Source: Saccharina japonica (lineage: Eukaryota > Sar > Phaeophyceae > Laminariales > Laminariaceae). From it: DNA of 64,000 nucleotides. The notes beneath the pieces are model-generated. The model was not told where the DNA came from. It ran no database searches and saw nothing but the letters and a program-made list of their open reading frames with translations. A program made the position numbers and the translations under genes. Location: the NCBI GenBank assembly GCA_008828725.1, contig MEHQ01003606.1, positions 446,222 through 510,221 of the forward strand. The letters run 5' to 3'. Below are positions 39,001 to 48,024 of this stretch, piece after piece. Position 1 is the first letter of the stretch, and the number at the start of each line of letters is the position of its first letter.

Positions 39001-42000
39001 CTCGAAAGGGATGCGTGGTCAATGGTCAAATGACTAAGGCAAGCAACAAATGAGTACGCCCCCCCCCCCCCCCCTGTAGACGTGGGCATATACGGGTTTT
39101 TCGGGAGATGGGGGACGTGTCGATTTGTTTTGTATGTATCTCGGCCTTTTCTGATTGCTCGATCTTGTGCTGGGATGCCGTGGTGGCGTTCTGTTTCTCT
39201 ACCAAACCCCACTGCTACACCAACTTACCTACTGTAGTATATATGATACCTGGTACATGGCTTTTATCCGTTTTTTCCTGCGCTACCGACGATGACGACG
39301 GACAGTCCTTGCTGATCAACATGGCTGCAACGCCGAGCGTGAGCGAGGGGGATTCTGCGACGAAGAAGGACGATAAAGGCAAGGGCTGCATACTGGAAGC
39401 CCGACACGCCATCGCTAAGACGCTCGTCACGACCAACCCGCACCTTCTAACGGAAGCTCAGACTATGGGGTGAGTGGGGTGATAAAACACCGTGATGTTT
39501 CGCGTCCTATATATACCGGGCGGGCACTGTGTACTGTGTACTGGGCAGGTACCGAATACCCGCAGGGCACATTCTTGGCCGAACTATGTGCATGTTAGGT
39601 AGACTGCGGTCAGTAAAGTGTGTGAGTATTGGAATATAAATAGGGATACGTAGGGAAGTCGTTTGGATGTCGGCCATGCCACGGTAGAGGGGGGGGGTAT
39701 TGTACAATTTACTACTGCACAATCTACTGTACAATCTACTGTGCAATCTACTGTACAACCTACTGTACAATCTACTGTACTCCTGTACAATGCTGTTGTA
39801 CTACTGCACTATTTTTTACTGTGATACGGTACTACATGACTATTTTCTACTGTGCTACTGTACTACGGTACTACTGTGCTATGGCAAGGCAGCAGTGCAA
39901 CAGTACTACTGTACTACTGTGCTAGAGTAATACTGTAGCACGGTAGTCCTCGTACTGTTCTACAGCAGTACTTTGCGACAGTACTAGTTGAGCAGCATAC
40001 GCATTGTCTATGAGGTTCCTAACACGAGGAGCTCTGTACTGTTCTTAGTACCTGGTATACTTTTGGTAGTACCTCACCCAATCGCCGAGCTTGAGAAGAA
40101 TCGTACGCTCAACCCGATGACCAATTTCATCAACCATCGCATCAACCATGGCATCAACCATGGCATCGACCATGGCATCAACCATGCCATTACCTCACTT
40201 ACGGTAGGGTTAATCATATACCTGTTGCAGTGGTATTGCATTGGTATTGCAAGTAGGTAGTATTGCAATGATATTGCAAGGGTATTGCAAGTAGGTATTA
40301 TTGCAATGGTATTGCAAGTTGGTGGTATTGCAAGTAGGTAGGTCCTCAGCTGAGGAGCCTCGTCCGTCGGCAAAAGGCGAGCCCAAATATACAAATATAC
40401 CCCCCACGAGGCAGTTACATGGTATGCCCTTTGCTGTCTCTAGAAGTGGCCACATCGAACAACAAATAAAGTCCTTCGACGCTGTCATCCATATGCAAGA
40501 AAGTACGCACGAGGTGCCGAAGTCCACCTCACAAGCAGTCCTTAGCAGGATGCAGCTCACCCTTTATACCCTTCGTACGACTCGCCGAGCTTATACCACG
40601 GCGCTTCGCGCTTGGTGCAGTCAGTGTCTGCCTGGTCGAGTCAAACCCGACGTGCTCCGTCTGGCATTGTAGGCATGCAAGGGGGTAGGGCCATACGACT
40701 ACGGCCATGCATGACATGCGGCTAATGACTAGACCCGCGTACCGTGGGTTGTCTCTTTTCGCGTCTTGATACACTTGCTACTGTCATGGATTTGGCGTGT
40801 TGCGACATGGTGACTTTTGTTTGTTGTTTTTTTTATCGGGCGGCTATATCATATTCGAACCCGTGGCGATGAAAACGAACCCGTGAGCAACGAGAGCTTT
40901 TTTCACAATAGGCCATATTCTCTACCTGGTACGTATAAGGCTTGATACTCCAGCTAATACGGGGCAGCGTATCATAGTAGTGAGAAGCATATCATCATAC
41001 ATCATACTATATCAATTTTTGTCATCATAAATCATGATAAATATGGCGTGTAAATGTAGGGGGATGCCTGGTTTTTGGACCTACCGTGGGTTCTGATTGC
41101 TCTTACTCTTGTTACACTTGTACAATAGCCCAGAGGTGTCGTCGCAACCCTCGCGCGAGCGTGTTAGGGAAGCAGTTGTTTTGTTCATCACGTTTTTACT
41201 GCTCACTTTTATGGTTCCAGCAATTTATGAACTCTACTTTCAACTTTTGGTCGGTGGCACGCGTGACTAGCTGCGCGTGCCGTTCATCCCTTGTCTCGAT
41301 GCATGATTTAACACGTTGGACATGTCATCTACATATATCAGATAGATCATCTAGACGATCTAGACGACCTAGACCCTAGCCTACCGTTATGATAAGGTAT
41401 GTTGTGCAAGATCTGTATAGTACTGATCCAACCCAGGAACCATGTGCTACTAATTTTCATCATGCAGATTATGCAGATGATGCAGATTACGGCATAATAG
41501 TATATTACGGCTCCCACCTGGCAACACCAGCTGCTGTAGATCATACACAATCGAGCATATCTCTGTGCCTTGAAATATCTAGACTAGTGAGGGGACCATA
41601 GTAATTAGGAGCTACGGTATACGCAAGAACCAATATACTTATCTATTTTCACTCAACAGTATTTTATCCCATTTACTATCACCCCCTGTAATACTCGTAT
41701 GAAGTGGGAATGTATGGTCTGTTGGAGCTGTGGAGTGATCCTTCGGCTGTCGACGGGCTTTCGGTTTGTTTGGCAGGTCGGTGCCTGCCTTGATTGCCAT
41801 GTGCAGGGACCACGAGTCTCTCAACATCCAACAGTTTGAGGGTCTAATGGCGTTGACCAATCTCGCCAGCCTGGACAACGTCAAGAGCCGCATCATCGCA
41901 GAGAAAGGGATTTCTTGCTTCCACTACCTTCAGGTACGGCAATTTGATGATGGTGATGATGGTGATTGTGATGGTATTGAGGGTTATTGTGATGATACTG

Positions 42001-45000
42001 TTGGTGCAGATGGTGATGACGACAACGATGATGGTGCTGATGACGATGATGATGACGACAATGGTGATGACGATGATGATTATGTTTATGACGATTATGT
42101 TGTCACAATAATAATAGCTTGTGTCCCTAAAATGTTCAGCCTGTGATCACAAAAACAGGCTAAAATACGTCCTGATGGAACAAAAACAAGTACCGGTCCA
42201 CAATAATACATGCACCGCAGCACTTCTCCAGTAGTTCGCAAGGAAACGGTGCTACGGGCTGTGGTACATCATCCCGTACCAGTGCAAACGCAATAATACC
42301 ATGAACATATCCATGGTACACCCAAAAAAAACGAAGGCAAGTAAATATATCTGGTATGTTACAGTGCCGCCTTACTATTTGTGGTGGAGGCCTCGATAGT
42401 TGTACTCGTAGCTCGTACCGCGTTTGTTTCTGTGCTGATGTTAATAGTCGTGTCAGCAGCACACTATTTGCACCGGCCGTTTGACAGGTGCATGTTTTGG
42501 ACGGTAAATTTGTTTCGTAGACGGCATGAGGTGACGGGGCCAAGCCGTTAGGAGGTATTTACTCTGACTCCCTCTTGCTGTCTCAGGTTGGTTGACTTGA
42601 TATTCTGATGTTCTGATGTTCTGATGTTCTGATGTTCTGATGTTACGATGTTCTGATGTGCTGGTGTTCTGATGTGTTTTATCCCGCTTTCTTGATGCAA
42701 GAGTCCGCATTGCGAACACGCGGTGTACCCAGACGAACCTCTTTTGGACGTGTTTGCAGGGCATCGCATGACGTTTCGATGCATGGATAATGGTTCCGCT
42801 GCATGAATACTGGTGCATTGTGACCGATCGTTCCATACTACTAATAGAAAAATGACCACAACCCTTGTTTGCCTCGTAAGAACAACCGACGACCCACCCC
42901 CTCGTACGCGGATATCATCAGTTTTGTCTTTGCGTACGGTACACACTGTTTCAAATCGCGGCTCCCTATGATAGAACGGTAACGCTTGTTTGGTTTGTAC
43001 GAACACCCCACGACCCAGCTCCTCTTACGAACAGATCGCTGTCTTCGCATTGGTGTACACAACACTGCTTGTTTTGAAAACCGCATGTGTATATCATTTC
43101 GCGCAGCAGCGCTTGTGTCGGTGTCGCAGGTGTGTGTCAGTTCGTGCAGCAGAACTTGCTTTTGATACCATACATGTGTGTTATACCTGGTAAGCCAAAT
43201 CGCGACGTGCCTGTAACCTTGTTCCTGTTAAACATGCCGCGTTGCGTTCTGCACGGCGTCTGTTTCGTCTTTTTCGTTTCTTGTTCTCGACTTCAGTTCT
43301 CTGACCATGAGATGATCCGACGAGCCTCAACCGAGGCCATGTGCAACCTGCTGCCTCACCAGAAGATGTTCGACCACCTCAAGAGTGCCGATACTCTCAA
43401 GCTCTGGGCAGCATTCTCTCAGTTGGGAACGGAAGACCCGCCCACGGCTGCGGCAGCTCTCGGGTGCCTCGCGATGGCGGTCAGGGATCCTGAGGTGATT
43501 TCTTATTCTAGCATATTTTGTTATCGTACCGAAACATTAGAGTTTATGGTCAGGTATCCTGAGGTCATTCCTTTTTCCAGCATTTCTTGTTTCGTACCGA
43601 AACGCTCGTAGTCTTTAACTACTCTCCGTGGACGATCGTCATCGCTGAGAAATGCAATGGTTGTTTCATCGCACGGCTAGGCCAAGGAATGTGCTACGCC
43701 CGACAGCGCTACTCGTAGTGCCTCCCTCGTGCAATTTGAGACACAAGCCGTGCGATTTGGGACTTTCTGCGCACCATTGGAGACATAACGCGTGCGATTT
43801 GAGAATTGTTTCGTGTGATTTGCAACATACTGCGTGCGATTTGAGACTAGTACTGCTGTACGAGTAGCTGCGTGCGATGTGAGGCCTCCTGCGCATTTCA
43901 TTGAGACTATCATAGCTGCGTGCGATTTGAGACTCTTCCTGCGTGCGGTTCGAGCTTGAGGGCGCGGTGTATACCTGGTACTCAACTAGACCTCTCCGTC
44001 TTTGTAGGCGTGGCGCCTATCGCACTCGTCCCCTCCCGGGTTCTTTGGCCATTTTTGTTCATACAAACCCCCCTTCTCCGCTGAGGTTTTGGACCAACAC
44101 CAACGCAGTTGACGCTTGCTATAGGACGATACGGGTAGCACTCTTTCGCCAAACTATTCCTCACTGACTATTAGTATAACTATTAGTATGACTATTAGTA
44201 TGACTATTAGTATGCTCCTTAACCCAATATCGTAGTGTTTGAAAGGTGTCTATTGATGACGTGCGTAGGCTACAGTAGACTATTGGGATCTTCATGGGGT
44301 TGTATTTTGAAGTTTGATCAAAGTCACATATTGGGTGAGGTATACAGCCCTTATACTATAATCAAGATACTCATACTACAATCAAGTCACCACACTCAGT
44401 TTTTTTCGGTGCTATGATCTGCTATGATATCCCTATGAGCCAAACACGCGTCATTGATCAACTAACCCACTGCTGTCCATACTGCCGATCGAATACAAGG
44501 CACGGCACGGTATTGTGGTGTAGCGTGAGATTGCTTTGGGCATGCCTGGTGCCGTTGGAACCGCTTCCGTGGTGCACTGTGTGGTGCACGGGCTTGATAA
44601 AGTAAAAACGGCCGCCTGGACGAGACAGGCTTTGAGTATATACAGCCCTAATCGTCCCGGACGCTAGTTATATAGACCGCTCAATGCCCTCGCGGCGTTG
44701 TAACTATCTTTGCGCCCATGCGGGGCGGCAGTGGGTTCATGTATCAAACATAGTATATATATTATACTTGTCGTTCCGTTTGGCCGTGCGATGTGCGATG
44801 TGCTCGGGTCCAACCCCTTTGAGAAATCAGAGTAAAACAAATGTCGAACACATACAGTACGGGCAGCAGCATCGGCCACACGAATTAACCTATCATAGCC
44901 TGGGTGGCTAGGCTAGGGTAGGGAAGGGTAGGGAAGGGCCGTAGGTGTTCGAATTGCAGTGGAAAGCGCTCTACGGCACACGCACAGCATGTTGGCGATG

Positions 45001-46131
45001 CTCCTACCGCTTTGCGCTCTTCCCAGCTTTTTTCGATGATGTCCATAACATCGCACTTGTCATTGTGGCTATGCTACAATCAAGTCAATTCGTATTCTGT
45101 CTCATTTGAGGATTGCTTTTCGCTCTTTTGTTTTGTTAGTTATTACTTTGTCTTTCGTCTTGTTTTGTTGTGTTTTCGTATCCAATAGGTTGGCATTTGA
45201 ATTTTCTTACCTCGGTTCATCAGCGGTTTTCTCTGTTTCACAGTGTGCGACCCTTGTGTAACCACGGTATTTTCTTACCGGTATGTTTCTATCACGTAGA
45301 ATCAGCATGGACATTGGGTGTGCTGATGTCGTTGGGTGGAAATAAGGGTTTACTGTGAAGACGAAACCCACCCACACATGAGTTCCAAACGGACCTGCTT
45401 ACTTTTTTTTCGGCAGGTGGCAACGGGTTTCATGGCAGACGAGGTGGGCGGCTGCGACGCCCTGGTTCACGCACTCCTGTCGGTGGAACCGGACATCCCT
45501 AACGCGGATGACCTCATTCTCAGAGCGGCGGTTTTGACTGCCTATCTAGCGGAGCAGGGTAGTTTGAGGTGCGCACAACATGTCATCCGCGCACCGTTTT
45601 AGTTTTAGTTTTGCTGTATTCTGTTCTTTGAATGTCTCGCAGGTCTGTTCGTGAACTGCCGTGCGAAAACATGTCCTCGACGTCCTGCCTTTGTTTTTTG
45701 TTTATTGCTTTTTGTTCTTGGGTACCCCGAAGGTCCGCTCGCACGCACACCGCCTTGGTTTATGATTTCTGCTGCGGGATGGCTTTTGTGCGCCGCCTTT
45801 ACCTCCTACCACTCCAAAAATAACCCCACACTAGTTTCAAGTAGTTGATTATCAAAACTCGTGTTTGCAGTTATCGAGGGGTTACAAGTTTTTGTTGACA
45901 CTTGTCGTCTTGCCTGCCTACCTCTCACCTATGCCTGCCTCTCACGTATGCTTGTCTAGGCCACTTCTGCTGCTTGGAGGAGTCGCCGATGCCCTGACCG
46001 AAGCGTTGGCTGTGTCGAAGGACAAGGATAGCATAGGGGCCGCCAGAGCGGCGGATGCGTGCGCGAGTGCACTCGAGGCCCTGAAACAGGAGATGCCCTC
46101 TATGGAAGAAGGCCTATTGGCTCTGGACTAA
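11467..46131 (+). CDS. UNC45: UNC-45 homologue: TPR plus UCS-domain myosin chaperone / Hsp90 co-chaperone (23 exons)
   Basis: Exons: 11467-11562, 13909-14016, 15730-15870, 17987-18079, 18318-18539, 19431-19574, 19743-19892, 20153-20281, 23345-23467, 25248-25338, 25963-26071, 27455-27657, 29475-29617, 30703-30878, 31653-31902, 33327-33452, 35229-35389, 36934-37087, 39306-39469, 41777-41933, 43297-43494, 45417-45568, 45960-46131 (TAA). They sum to 3462 nt, exactly 1153 codons plus stop, and every junction keeps phase. UNC-45 proteins fold and stabilise myosin motor heads and bind Hsp90 through the TPR. Here the TPR domain covers about residues 10-125, followed by an Ala/Gly/Glu-rich linker (about 160-200), a helical central region, and the UCS domain to the C-terminus. 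Signature UCS strings include QFEGLMALTNLAS and HEMIRRASTEAMCNLL. The protein is longer than the usual 930-960 residues because of the linker and an insert in exon 15. ATG 11467 was chosen because it lies just before the TPR; the frame is also open upstream to an ATG at 11236. Exon 6 is the least certain exon. An AATAAA lies at 46870. Confidence 0.93.
13197..13315. mobile_element. MITE, TTACGGGGGACCATAGTAAA family, copy 2 (best preserved)
   Basis: A 119-bp element with terminal inverted repeats. The left end is TTACGGGGGACCATAGTAAA, and the right end read on the other strand is TTACGGTGTACCATAGTAAA. Both are followed inwards by AATAGGACC. The core is A/T-rich. It lies in UNC45 intron 1. Confidence 0.8.
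14892..15245. mobile_element. CACACCTC-TIR MITE family, copy 1
   Basis: Begins TTCACACCTCAGACAGATC and ends in a degraded inverted copy (GATGATCCGTTCGACGTGTG). Shares internal GATCTGTATGATCTGT and TCCTGCAC segments with copies at 18616 and 33580. Lies in UNC45 intron 2. Confidence 0.7.
15598..15712. repeat. (AATAAC)n hexanucleotide repeat
   Basis: About 110 bp of AATAAC units lying only 18 bp upstream of the UNC45 exon 3 acceptor (15729), in place of an ordinary pyrimidine tract. Confidence 0.93.
15966..16012. repeat. Telomere-like G-rich repeat
   Basis: GGTCGGGGCGGGGTCGGGG grades into GTTAGGGTTAGGGTTAG. An interstitial TTAGGG-type stretch in intron 3. Similar short tracts lie near 2104, 2315 and 31980-32040. 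Confidence 0.75.
16483..16620. repeat. 11-bp minisatellite (CAGGTTACAGT)
   Basis: About 12 units of CAGGTTACAGT or CAGGTTACCGT in intron 3. Each contains the CAGGTTAC core. Confidence 0.95.
17030..17152. repeat. TTGATGTTGCA/TTGGTGTTGCG minisatellite
   Basis: About ten 11-12-bp units in intron 3. Confidence 0.9.
17630..17870. other. GC-rich island in UNC45 intron 3
   Basis: High-GC segment with no open frame of note, ending just before a T-rich tract and the exon 4 acceptor at 17986. It may be a decayed repeat related to the island at 6720. Confidence 0.5.
18318..20281 (+). CDS. UNC45: UNC45 exons 5-8: low-complexity linker and start of central armadillo-like region
   Basis: Residues 147-361. 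Exon 5 (18318-18539) encodes ALKALREAAETVRKHTQ, then an Ala/Glu/Gly/Gln-rich linker, then SRVMLALGALLSTEPSATVQ. Exon 6 (19431-19574) reads CMEFVRAVTAKVKGLTHDKV and is assigned the donor GTAGAT at 19575, because the stronger-looking GTACGT at 19544 would break the frame into exon 7. An alternative frame through this exon also stays open, so its exact extent is uncertain. Exon 7 (19743-19892) contains KAAATFPKTAKEALRALGAA. Exon 8 (20153-20281) contains ELLSDLADTLVAERARSDAG. The introns here are short (168-891 bp), unlike the rest of the gene. Confidence 0.78.
18616..19044. mobile_element. CACACCTC-TIR MITE family, copy 2 (fullest copy)
   Basis: About 429 bp. The left end AAACTTTTCACACCTCAGAG and the right end (GAGGTGTGAAGCGTTT) are inverted repeats over roughly 28 bp, continuing into AGATCATC/GATCATCT. 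The inside is rich in GATCTGTA units and contains GTAATCTGCRTAATCTGCAT. No transposase frame. It forms most of UNC45 intron 5. Confidence 0.8.
20296..20757. repeat. CCTTGAACCTTCAA degenerate minisatellite
   Basis: About 460 bp of CTTGAAC/CTTCAAC/CTCGAAC words immediately after exon 8. TTGAA...TTCAA words on the same strand allow hairpins. Confidence 0.9.
21210..21960. mobile_element. Foldback element with nested inverted repeats, copy A
   Basis: Outer arms at 21211-21244 and 21924-21957 share GCTGGTTCAGGCATATCACC. Inner arms at 21644-21713 and 21851-21920 match at about 67 of 70 positions. The loop contains poly-T and poly-A. Homologous sequence continues beyond the arms and recurs, diverged, at about 56160-57120. 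No coding capacity. Confidence 0.75.
22710..22741. repeat. (CAAA)n microsatellite
   Basis: Eight CAAA/AAAC units in intron 8, next to a GC- and G-rich stretch. Confidence 0.9.
23345..29617 (+). CDS. UNC45: UNC45 exons 9-13: central domain
   Basis: Residues 362-584, helix-rich with few recognisable motifs. Exon 9 (23345-23467) reads VVDRLDELPEVNREQVEGAG. Exon 10 (25248-25338) reads VFDTALEAVVRWCSPRSDDE and ends in phase 1. Exon 11 (25963-26071) completes that codon and reads AKEAYEKRQKAHRRRVRL, ending in phase 2. Exon 12 (27455-27657) starts with one base that completes a Ser codon and reads SLYKALSSEEPVERRKASAC. Exon 13 (29475-29617) reads EGEAFAAISSESRMQGTVRR. The phases 0-1-2-1-0 interlock exactly, which is strong internal support even where family similarity is weak. 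Confidence 0.85.
23860..24130. repeat. Dispersed GCGAAGCGAGC repeat, copy in intron 9
   Basis: Contains GGCGAGCGAAGCGAGCTAAA and the hairpin CCTCCCCAGTCGAGGAGG. A related segment with GCGAAGCGAAGCGAGCCGAA and its own C/G-rich hairpin occurs at about 26840-26970. Probably a short interspersed repeat. No RNA-polymerase III boxes were recognised. Confidence 0.5.
24537..24612. repeat. Dispersed repeat, copy 1 (pair with 38993-39067)
   Basis: CTCCGTCTCGAAAGGGATGC, GTGGTCAATGGTCAAATGAC and TAGTACGCCCCCC occur in the same order near 38993, with only a few differences over about 75 bp. Confidence 0.85.
25628..25720. repeat. (GTAGCT)n hexanucleotide repeat
   Basis: GTAGCT units with drift (AGCTGTAGC palindromic words) in UNC45 intron 10. 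The same repeat recurs at 30890-30975. Confidence 0.9.
26075..26275. repeat. CCAGTGTACTGC-type minisatellite
   Basis: Degenerate CCAGTGTACTRC units directly after the exon 11 donor at 26072. Confidence 0.85.
26966..27183. repeat. 109-bp tandem duplication in intron 11
   Basis: Units 26966-27074 and 27075-27183, both starting GACCACTGGAAGTGCCGCC, differ at about two positions (ttttAgct/ttttGgct and aaaTcg/aaaGcg). Confidence 0.95.
27925..28260. repeat. Diverged tandem duplication with A/T-rich palindrome
   Basis: Two related copies run about 27975-28085 and 28135-28245, sharing ATACGA, CGCAGTG/TGCAGTG, GGGAAACTCAA/GCGAAACTCAA, CCTGTACGA/GTGTACAAGA and CGTGAAA. A dyad-rich segment of ATTTCGAAAT words precedes them. 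Confidence 0.55.
28895..29065. repeat. GTGCTGTATGTGGTGTA minisatellite
   Basis: Units built from GTATGTGGTGTA and CTTCACCTGCTGTATGTG in intron 12. Confidence 0.85.
30275..30425. repeat. CTTTAATAGT minisatellite
   Basis: About 12 degenerate units of TCTTTAATAGT in intron 13. Confidence 0.9.
30703..39469 (+). CDS. UNC45: UNC45 exons 14-19: UCS domain, N-terminal half
   Basis: Roughly residues 585-928. Exon 14 (30703-30878) includes GPVVESGVIFVLMESRSQ and ends at an AAG|GCAAGC donor (non-canonical GC). Exon 15 (31653-31902) reads AYAKLGMISAALSSDSDDV, followed by a Thr/Ala/Lys-rich insert. Exon 16 (33327-33452) includes KGTSPIAYGLAFLYSS. Exon 17 (35229-35389) includes FKGKDMTYEQYQQLKQL. Exon 18 (36934-37087) includes HALAEAGCVLSLKKLAED and RERVALCFRRLA. 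Exon 19 (39306-39469) includes LEARHAIAKTLVTTNPHLL. These match the stacked armadillo-type helices of the myosin-binding UCS domain. Confidence 0.9.
30890..30975. repeat. (GTAGCC/GTAGCT)n immediately after a GC splice donor
   Basis: Starts 11 bp past the exon 14 donor at 30879. It supplies many decoy GT dinucleotides, none of which keeps phase with exon 15. Confidence 0.9.
33070..33245. repeat. GTATAGTGTATT minisatellite
   Basis: About 15 units of GTATAGTGTAT in intron 15, 80 bp before exon 16. Confidence 0.93.
33580..33863. mobile_element. CACACCTC-TIR MITE family, copy 3
   Basis: Left end AAACAGTCCACACCTCGGAC; right end an inverted, slightly degraded copy (ATCTGTCTTCCGAGTTGCGA). Internal GGCGAGGAACTAGATGATCT is shared with the copy at 18616. 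In UNC45 intron 16. Confidence 0.72.
34363..34495. repeat. 26-bp minisatellite (TCTTATCATCTTGATTACAG)
   Basis: Five direct units of about 26 bp, without unique spacers. Confidence 0.92.
38205..38340. repeat. Minisatellite carrying four TACCAGGTA palindromes
   Basis: GTATGTGGTACCAGGTATGT units in intron 18. Exact TACCAGGTA starts at 38232, 38257, 38271 and 38285, at spacings of 25, 14 and 14 bp. Confidence 0.9.
38993..39067. repeat. Dispersed repeat, copy 2 (pair with 24537-24612)
   Basis: Same order of shared words as the copy in intron 9, here followed by a run of about 19 C. Confidence 0.85.
39700..39935. repeat. CTACTGTACAAT/CTACTGTGCTA minisatellite
   Basis: Degenerate units of TACTGTACAATC passing into TACTGTRCTAC in intron 19. 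Confidence 0.9.
40125..40345. repeat. Adjacent CATCAACCATGG and GGTATTGCAAGTA minisatellites
   Basis: About six 12-bp CATCAACCATGG units (40125-40195), then about eight TATTGCAAGTAGG-type units (40230-40345). Confidence 0.9.
41325..41586. mobile_element. CACACCTC-TIR MITE family, copy 4 (inverted, ends lost)
   Basis: Reverse complement of the middle of the 18616 copy: shares CAAGATCTGTATAGTACTGA, CATCATGCAGATTATGCAGA and TACGGCATAATAGTATATTA. Neither terminal repeat is intact. It abuts the GGACCATAGTAA element at 41589. Confidence 0.75.
41589..41692. mobile_element. MITE-like element, GGACCATAGTAAA family, copy 3
   Basis: Left end GGGGACCATAGTAATTAGG; right end TTTACTATCACCCCCTGTAA, its imperfect inverse. 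Inserted next to, or nested in, the inverted CACACCTC-family copy in intron 19. Confidence 0.65.
41777..46131 (+). CDS. UNC45: UNC45 exons 20-23: most conserved C-terminal part of the UCS domain
   Basis: Roughly residues 928-1153. Exon 20 (41777-41933) carries SVPALIAMCRDHES and NIQQFEGLMALTNLAS, the best conserved UCS block. Exon 21 (43297-43494) carries HEMIRRASTEAMCNLLPHQK. Exon 22 (45417-45568) carries LILRAAVLTAYLAEQ. A GTAGTT donor at 45559 was rejected because only the GTGCGC donor at 45569 keeps phase with exon 23. Exon 23 (45960-46131) carries LLLLGGVADALTEALA and ends ALEALKQEMPSMEEGLLALD before TAA. An upstream acceptor near 45870 is possible, but the pyrimidine-rich tract up to 45959 favours the chosen site. 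Confidence 0.92.
41947..42105. repeat. (GATGATGGT)n triplet-based repeat
   Basis: GAT/GAC/GGT triplets directly after the exon 20 donor. They would extend the frame as poly-Asp, but the GTACGG donor precedes them. Confidence 0.9.
42597..42680. repeat. GTTCTGAT octamer repeat
   Basis: About nine GATGTTCTGAT-type units in intron 20. Confidence 0.93.
43730..43945. repeat. GCGTGCGATTTGAGAC degenerate tandem repeat
   Basis: Seven or so units of GTGCGATTTGAGAC, spaced about 27-30 bp, in intron 21. Confidence 0.85.
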
Positions 46132-47049
46132 GGCCCTGTCCTCTTCAATATGAGGATAGCATCCGACGCTTCATATCGGCTGCGAGCTCTATGCTCTATG
46201 AGGAGGATAGTGTCCGCTGTTGGCGGTAGTGGGGCGGGCACCGAGACAGGGCATAGTCCCCTGTCTAACTCGTGTATTTGTGTGAATGGCGACACAATAT
46301 TACAGGCTGTCCGAGAGATCTTATGATACGTAGTGTGGTGCTTCGTGTAGAAGGTGGACGAGGCCGCGTCCCTGGCAAACAGGAGCAACGGGTGGCCCTA
46401 TGCAGCACACAGGGCCGCGAGGGACGATGTTTCGACGACGGCTTATGAAGTGGCCTTTTATTGATGGACGCATTGGCGGTAAATCATACAAAATCCCGAG
46501 CAACGAAAAGGATGGCTTAAGGGTGTGTGCAGCTACAGTGGTGGCTGGACGCAACGGAAAGGTAGTGCATTTGCTCTGGAGATTACAAAATAATACCCAC
46601 ACCTCCGCGCACACCTTTGCGGCGTCCTCACATAAGGGGCCCGATCCGCGCCTCGCGCCGTGCTCGCTGCGTGGAGTTGACGCGGCCAGCCCCCATGCCC
46701 ATTGGCATCACGGGCGAAAGTATGCGACTGTTCGTCCTATTTCTACCAGCCCAGCTTGGGAGATGTCGGACACGATACCGTTACAAGGCCAGCATCAGGC
46801 CCTCGACACGGCCGGCCTAAAACACTCTGTCCGCTACAAGCAGCGGCAGCTCGGCAAGTGCTAACCGCTAAATAAAAAGCAACCGCCAACCCCTGCTGGA
46901 GGACCCATCATGTGCGGCGGTCAGAATTGCCTCGTTCTGCGGACCAACCTGATCGGGCACGTTATGGGCAACGCTCTCACCAAAAGCATAAGGGCATATG
47001 CGCCCTCCATCTACAGTAACGCCAGTACTGTAGTAGTCCAAACACCCTA

Positions 47050-47406
47050 CTAGAGTGTGGTGGTAGAGTTGGATCGAAGCACACTGCTGTCGCGCCGGTC
47101 TACCAGGCCGGGATAAGCCTCTGTCATGGCCCCATTGTCAGTGGACAGCGTCACCACAGTCACGACATAACTCGGTGTCGCTACCACCACCGTACGCATA
47201 TAACACTCAGACTTTGGGTAGGCCGCACTGCGCGGTTCACACTGCTGTCTACCGGTGCCATGTTGACACCTCCCCCTGTAAATTTCCCATGACCTTGGGG
47301 AAAGGGCTTCGACTTCATCACCTGCCGCTTCAACGCGCGCTGAGCTTATTGCACTAACTTTAAGGTTGGCATCCCACCAACCACATCTTCTCCACCCCCC
47401 ACCCAC
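47050..47406 (-). CDS. Hypothetical open frame, unrecognised
   Basis: A 118-residue open frame of normal, non-repetitive composition, including EVEALSPRSWEIYRGRCQHG and VVVATPSYVVTVVTLSTDNG. No family is recognised and no neighbouring exon could be joined with confidence. Further minus-strand frames at 47450-47701 and 47789-48115 also look protein-like. Together they could be a decayed retroelement polyprotein, but no protease, reverse transcriptase or integrase motif is visible. Treat as tentative. Confidence 0.2.
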   Translation of the reverse strand: MGGGWRRCGWWDANLKVSAISSARVEAAGDEVEALSPRSWEIYRGRCQHGTGRQQCEPRSAAYPKSECYMRTVVVATPSYVVTVVTLSTDNGAMTEAYPGLVDRRDSSVLRSNSTTTL

Positions 47407-48024
47407 AATAAAGTGCTACCACAACCACCACCACCACCACCACCTGCAGTTACCCACAGGTGCAATCTCGCGACGCACAGCACGACTGCCACCCAAGGCT
47501 TCCACGTTGGACTTCACCTGGTACATCGCTCCCTATCATCTCGTCGACCGCAAGTCCACCCACGTCCACGTTGTAAATCAACTCACAATCCTCCTCTGAA
47601 GCAGTGGACTGCCTCCTGACCACAGTATCACCCGAACCACCAGGTATCAGTGTGCCTTCTGTTGTGCCTAGACCTTGGTCCATCCGGTCTTCGTAGACCA
47701 CACATGAACCATGGCGTAAACCACGATATGGACTGTGGTTAGGTCTACGAACCCCCTTGGCAGGCCGCTAAACCGTGTTGGGATTGATCTATCTCGCGCA
47801 CTCCGTGTCAGACGACGGTTCTGCGAACATACCCCCTCTTGCTCGTCTTGCTTCAAAGGGTGCTGCTGGGCCGGAGATTCTCCTGCTTCGCACTGTAGAG
47901 AGACAGTATGTAGACACAGCGCTGCACGTACACCTCAACTTCGGCACCCGTTCTTCGTGCCACTTCAAGAGGTCCCACGGACCATCATGGTGGTTCACGG
48001 CACGTTTTCTGGTGGCATGCCATG

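Noticed and set aside
41947..42146. Poly-Asp continuation of exon 20
   Set aside because: Follows a good GTACGG donor, is pure triplet repeat, and the next exon joins only from 41933.
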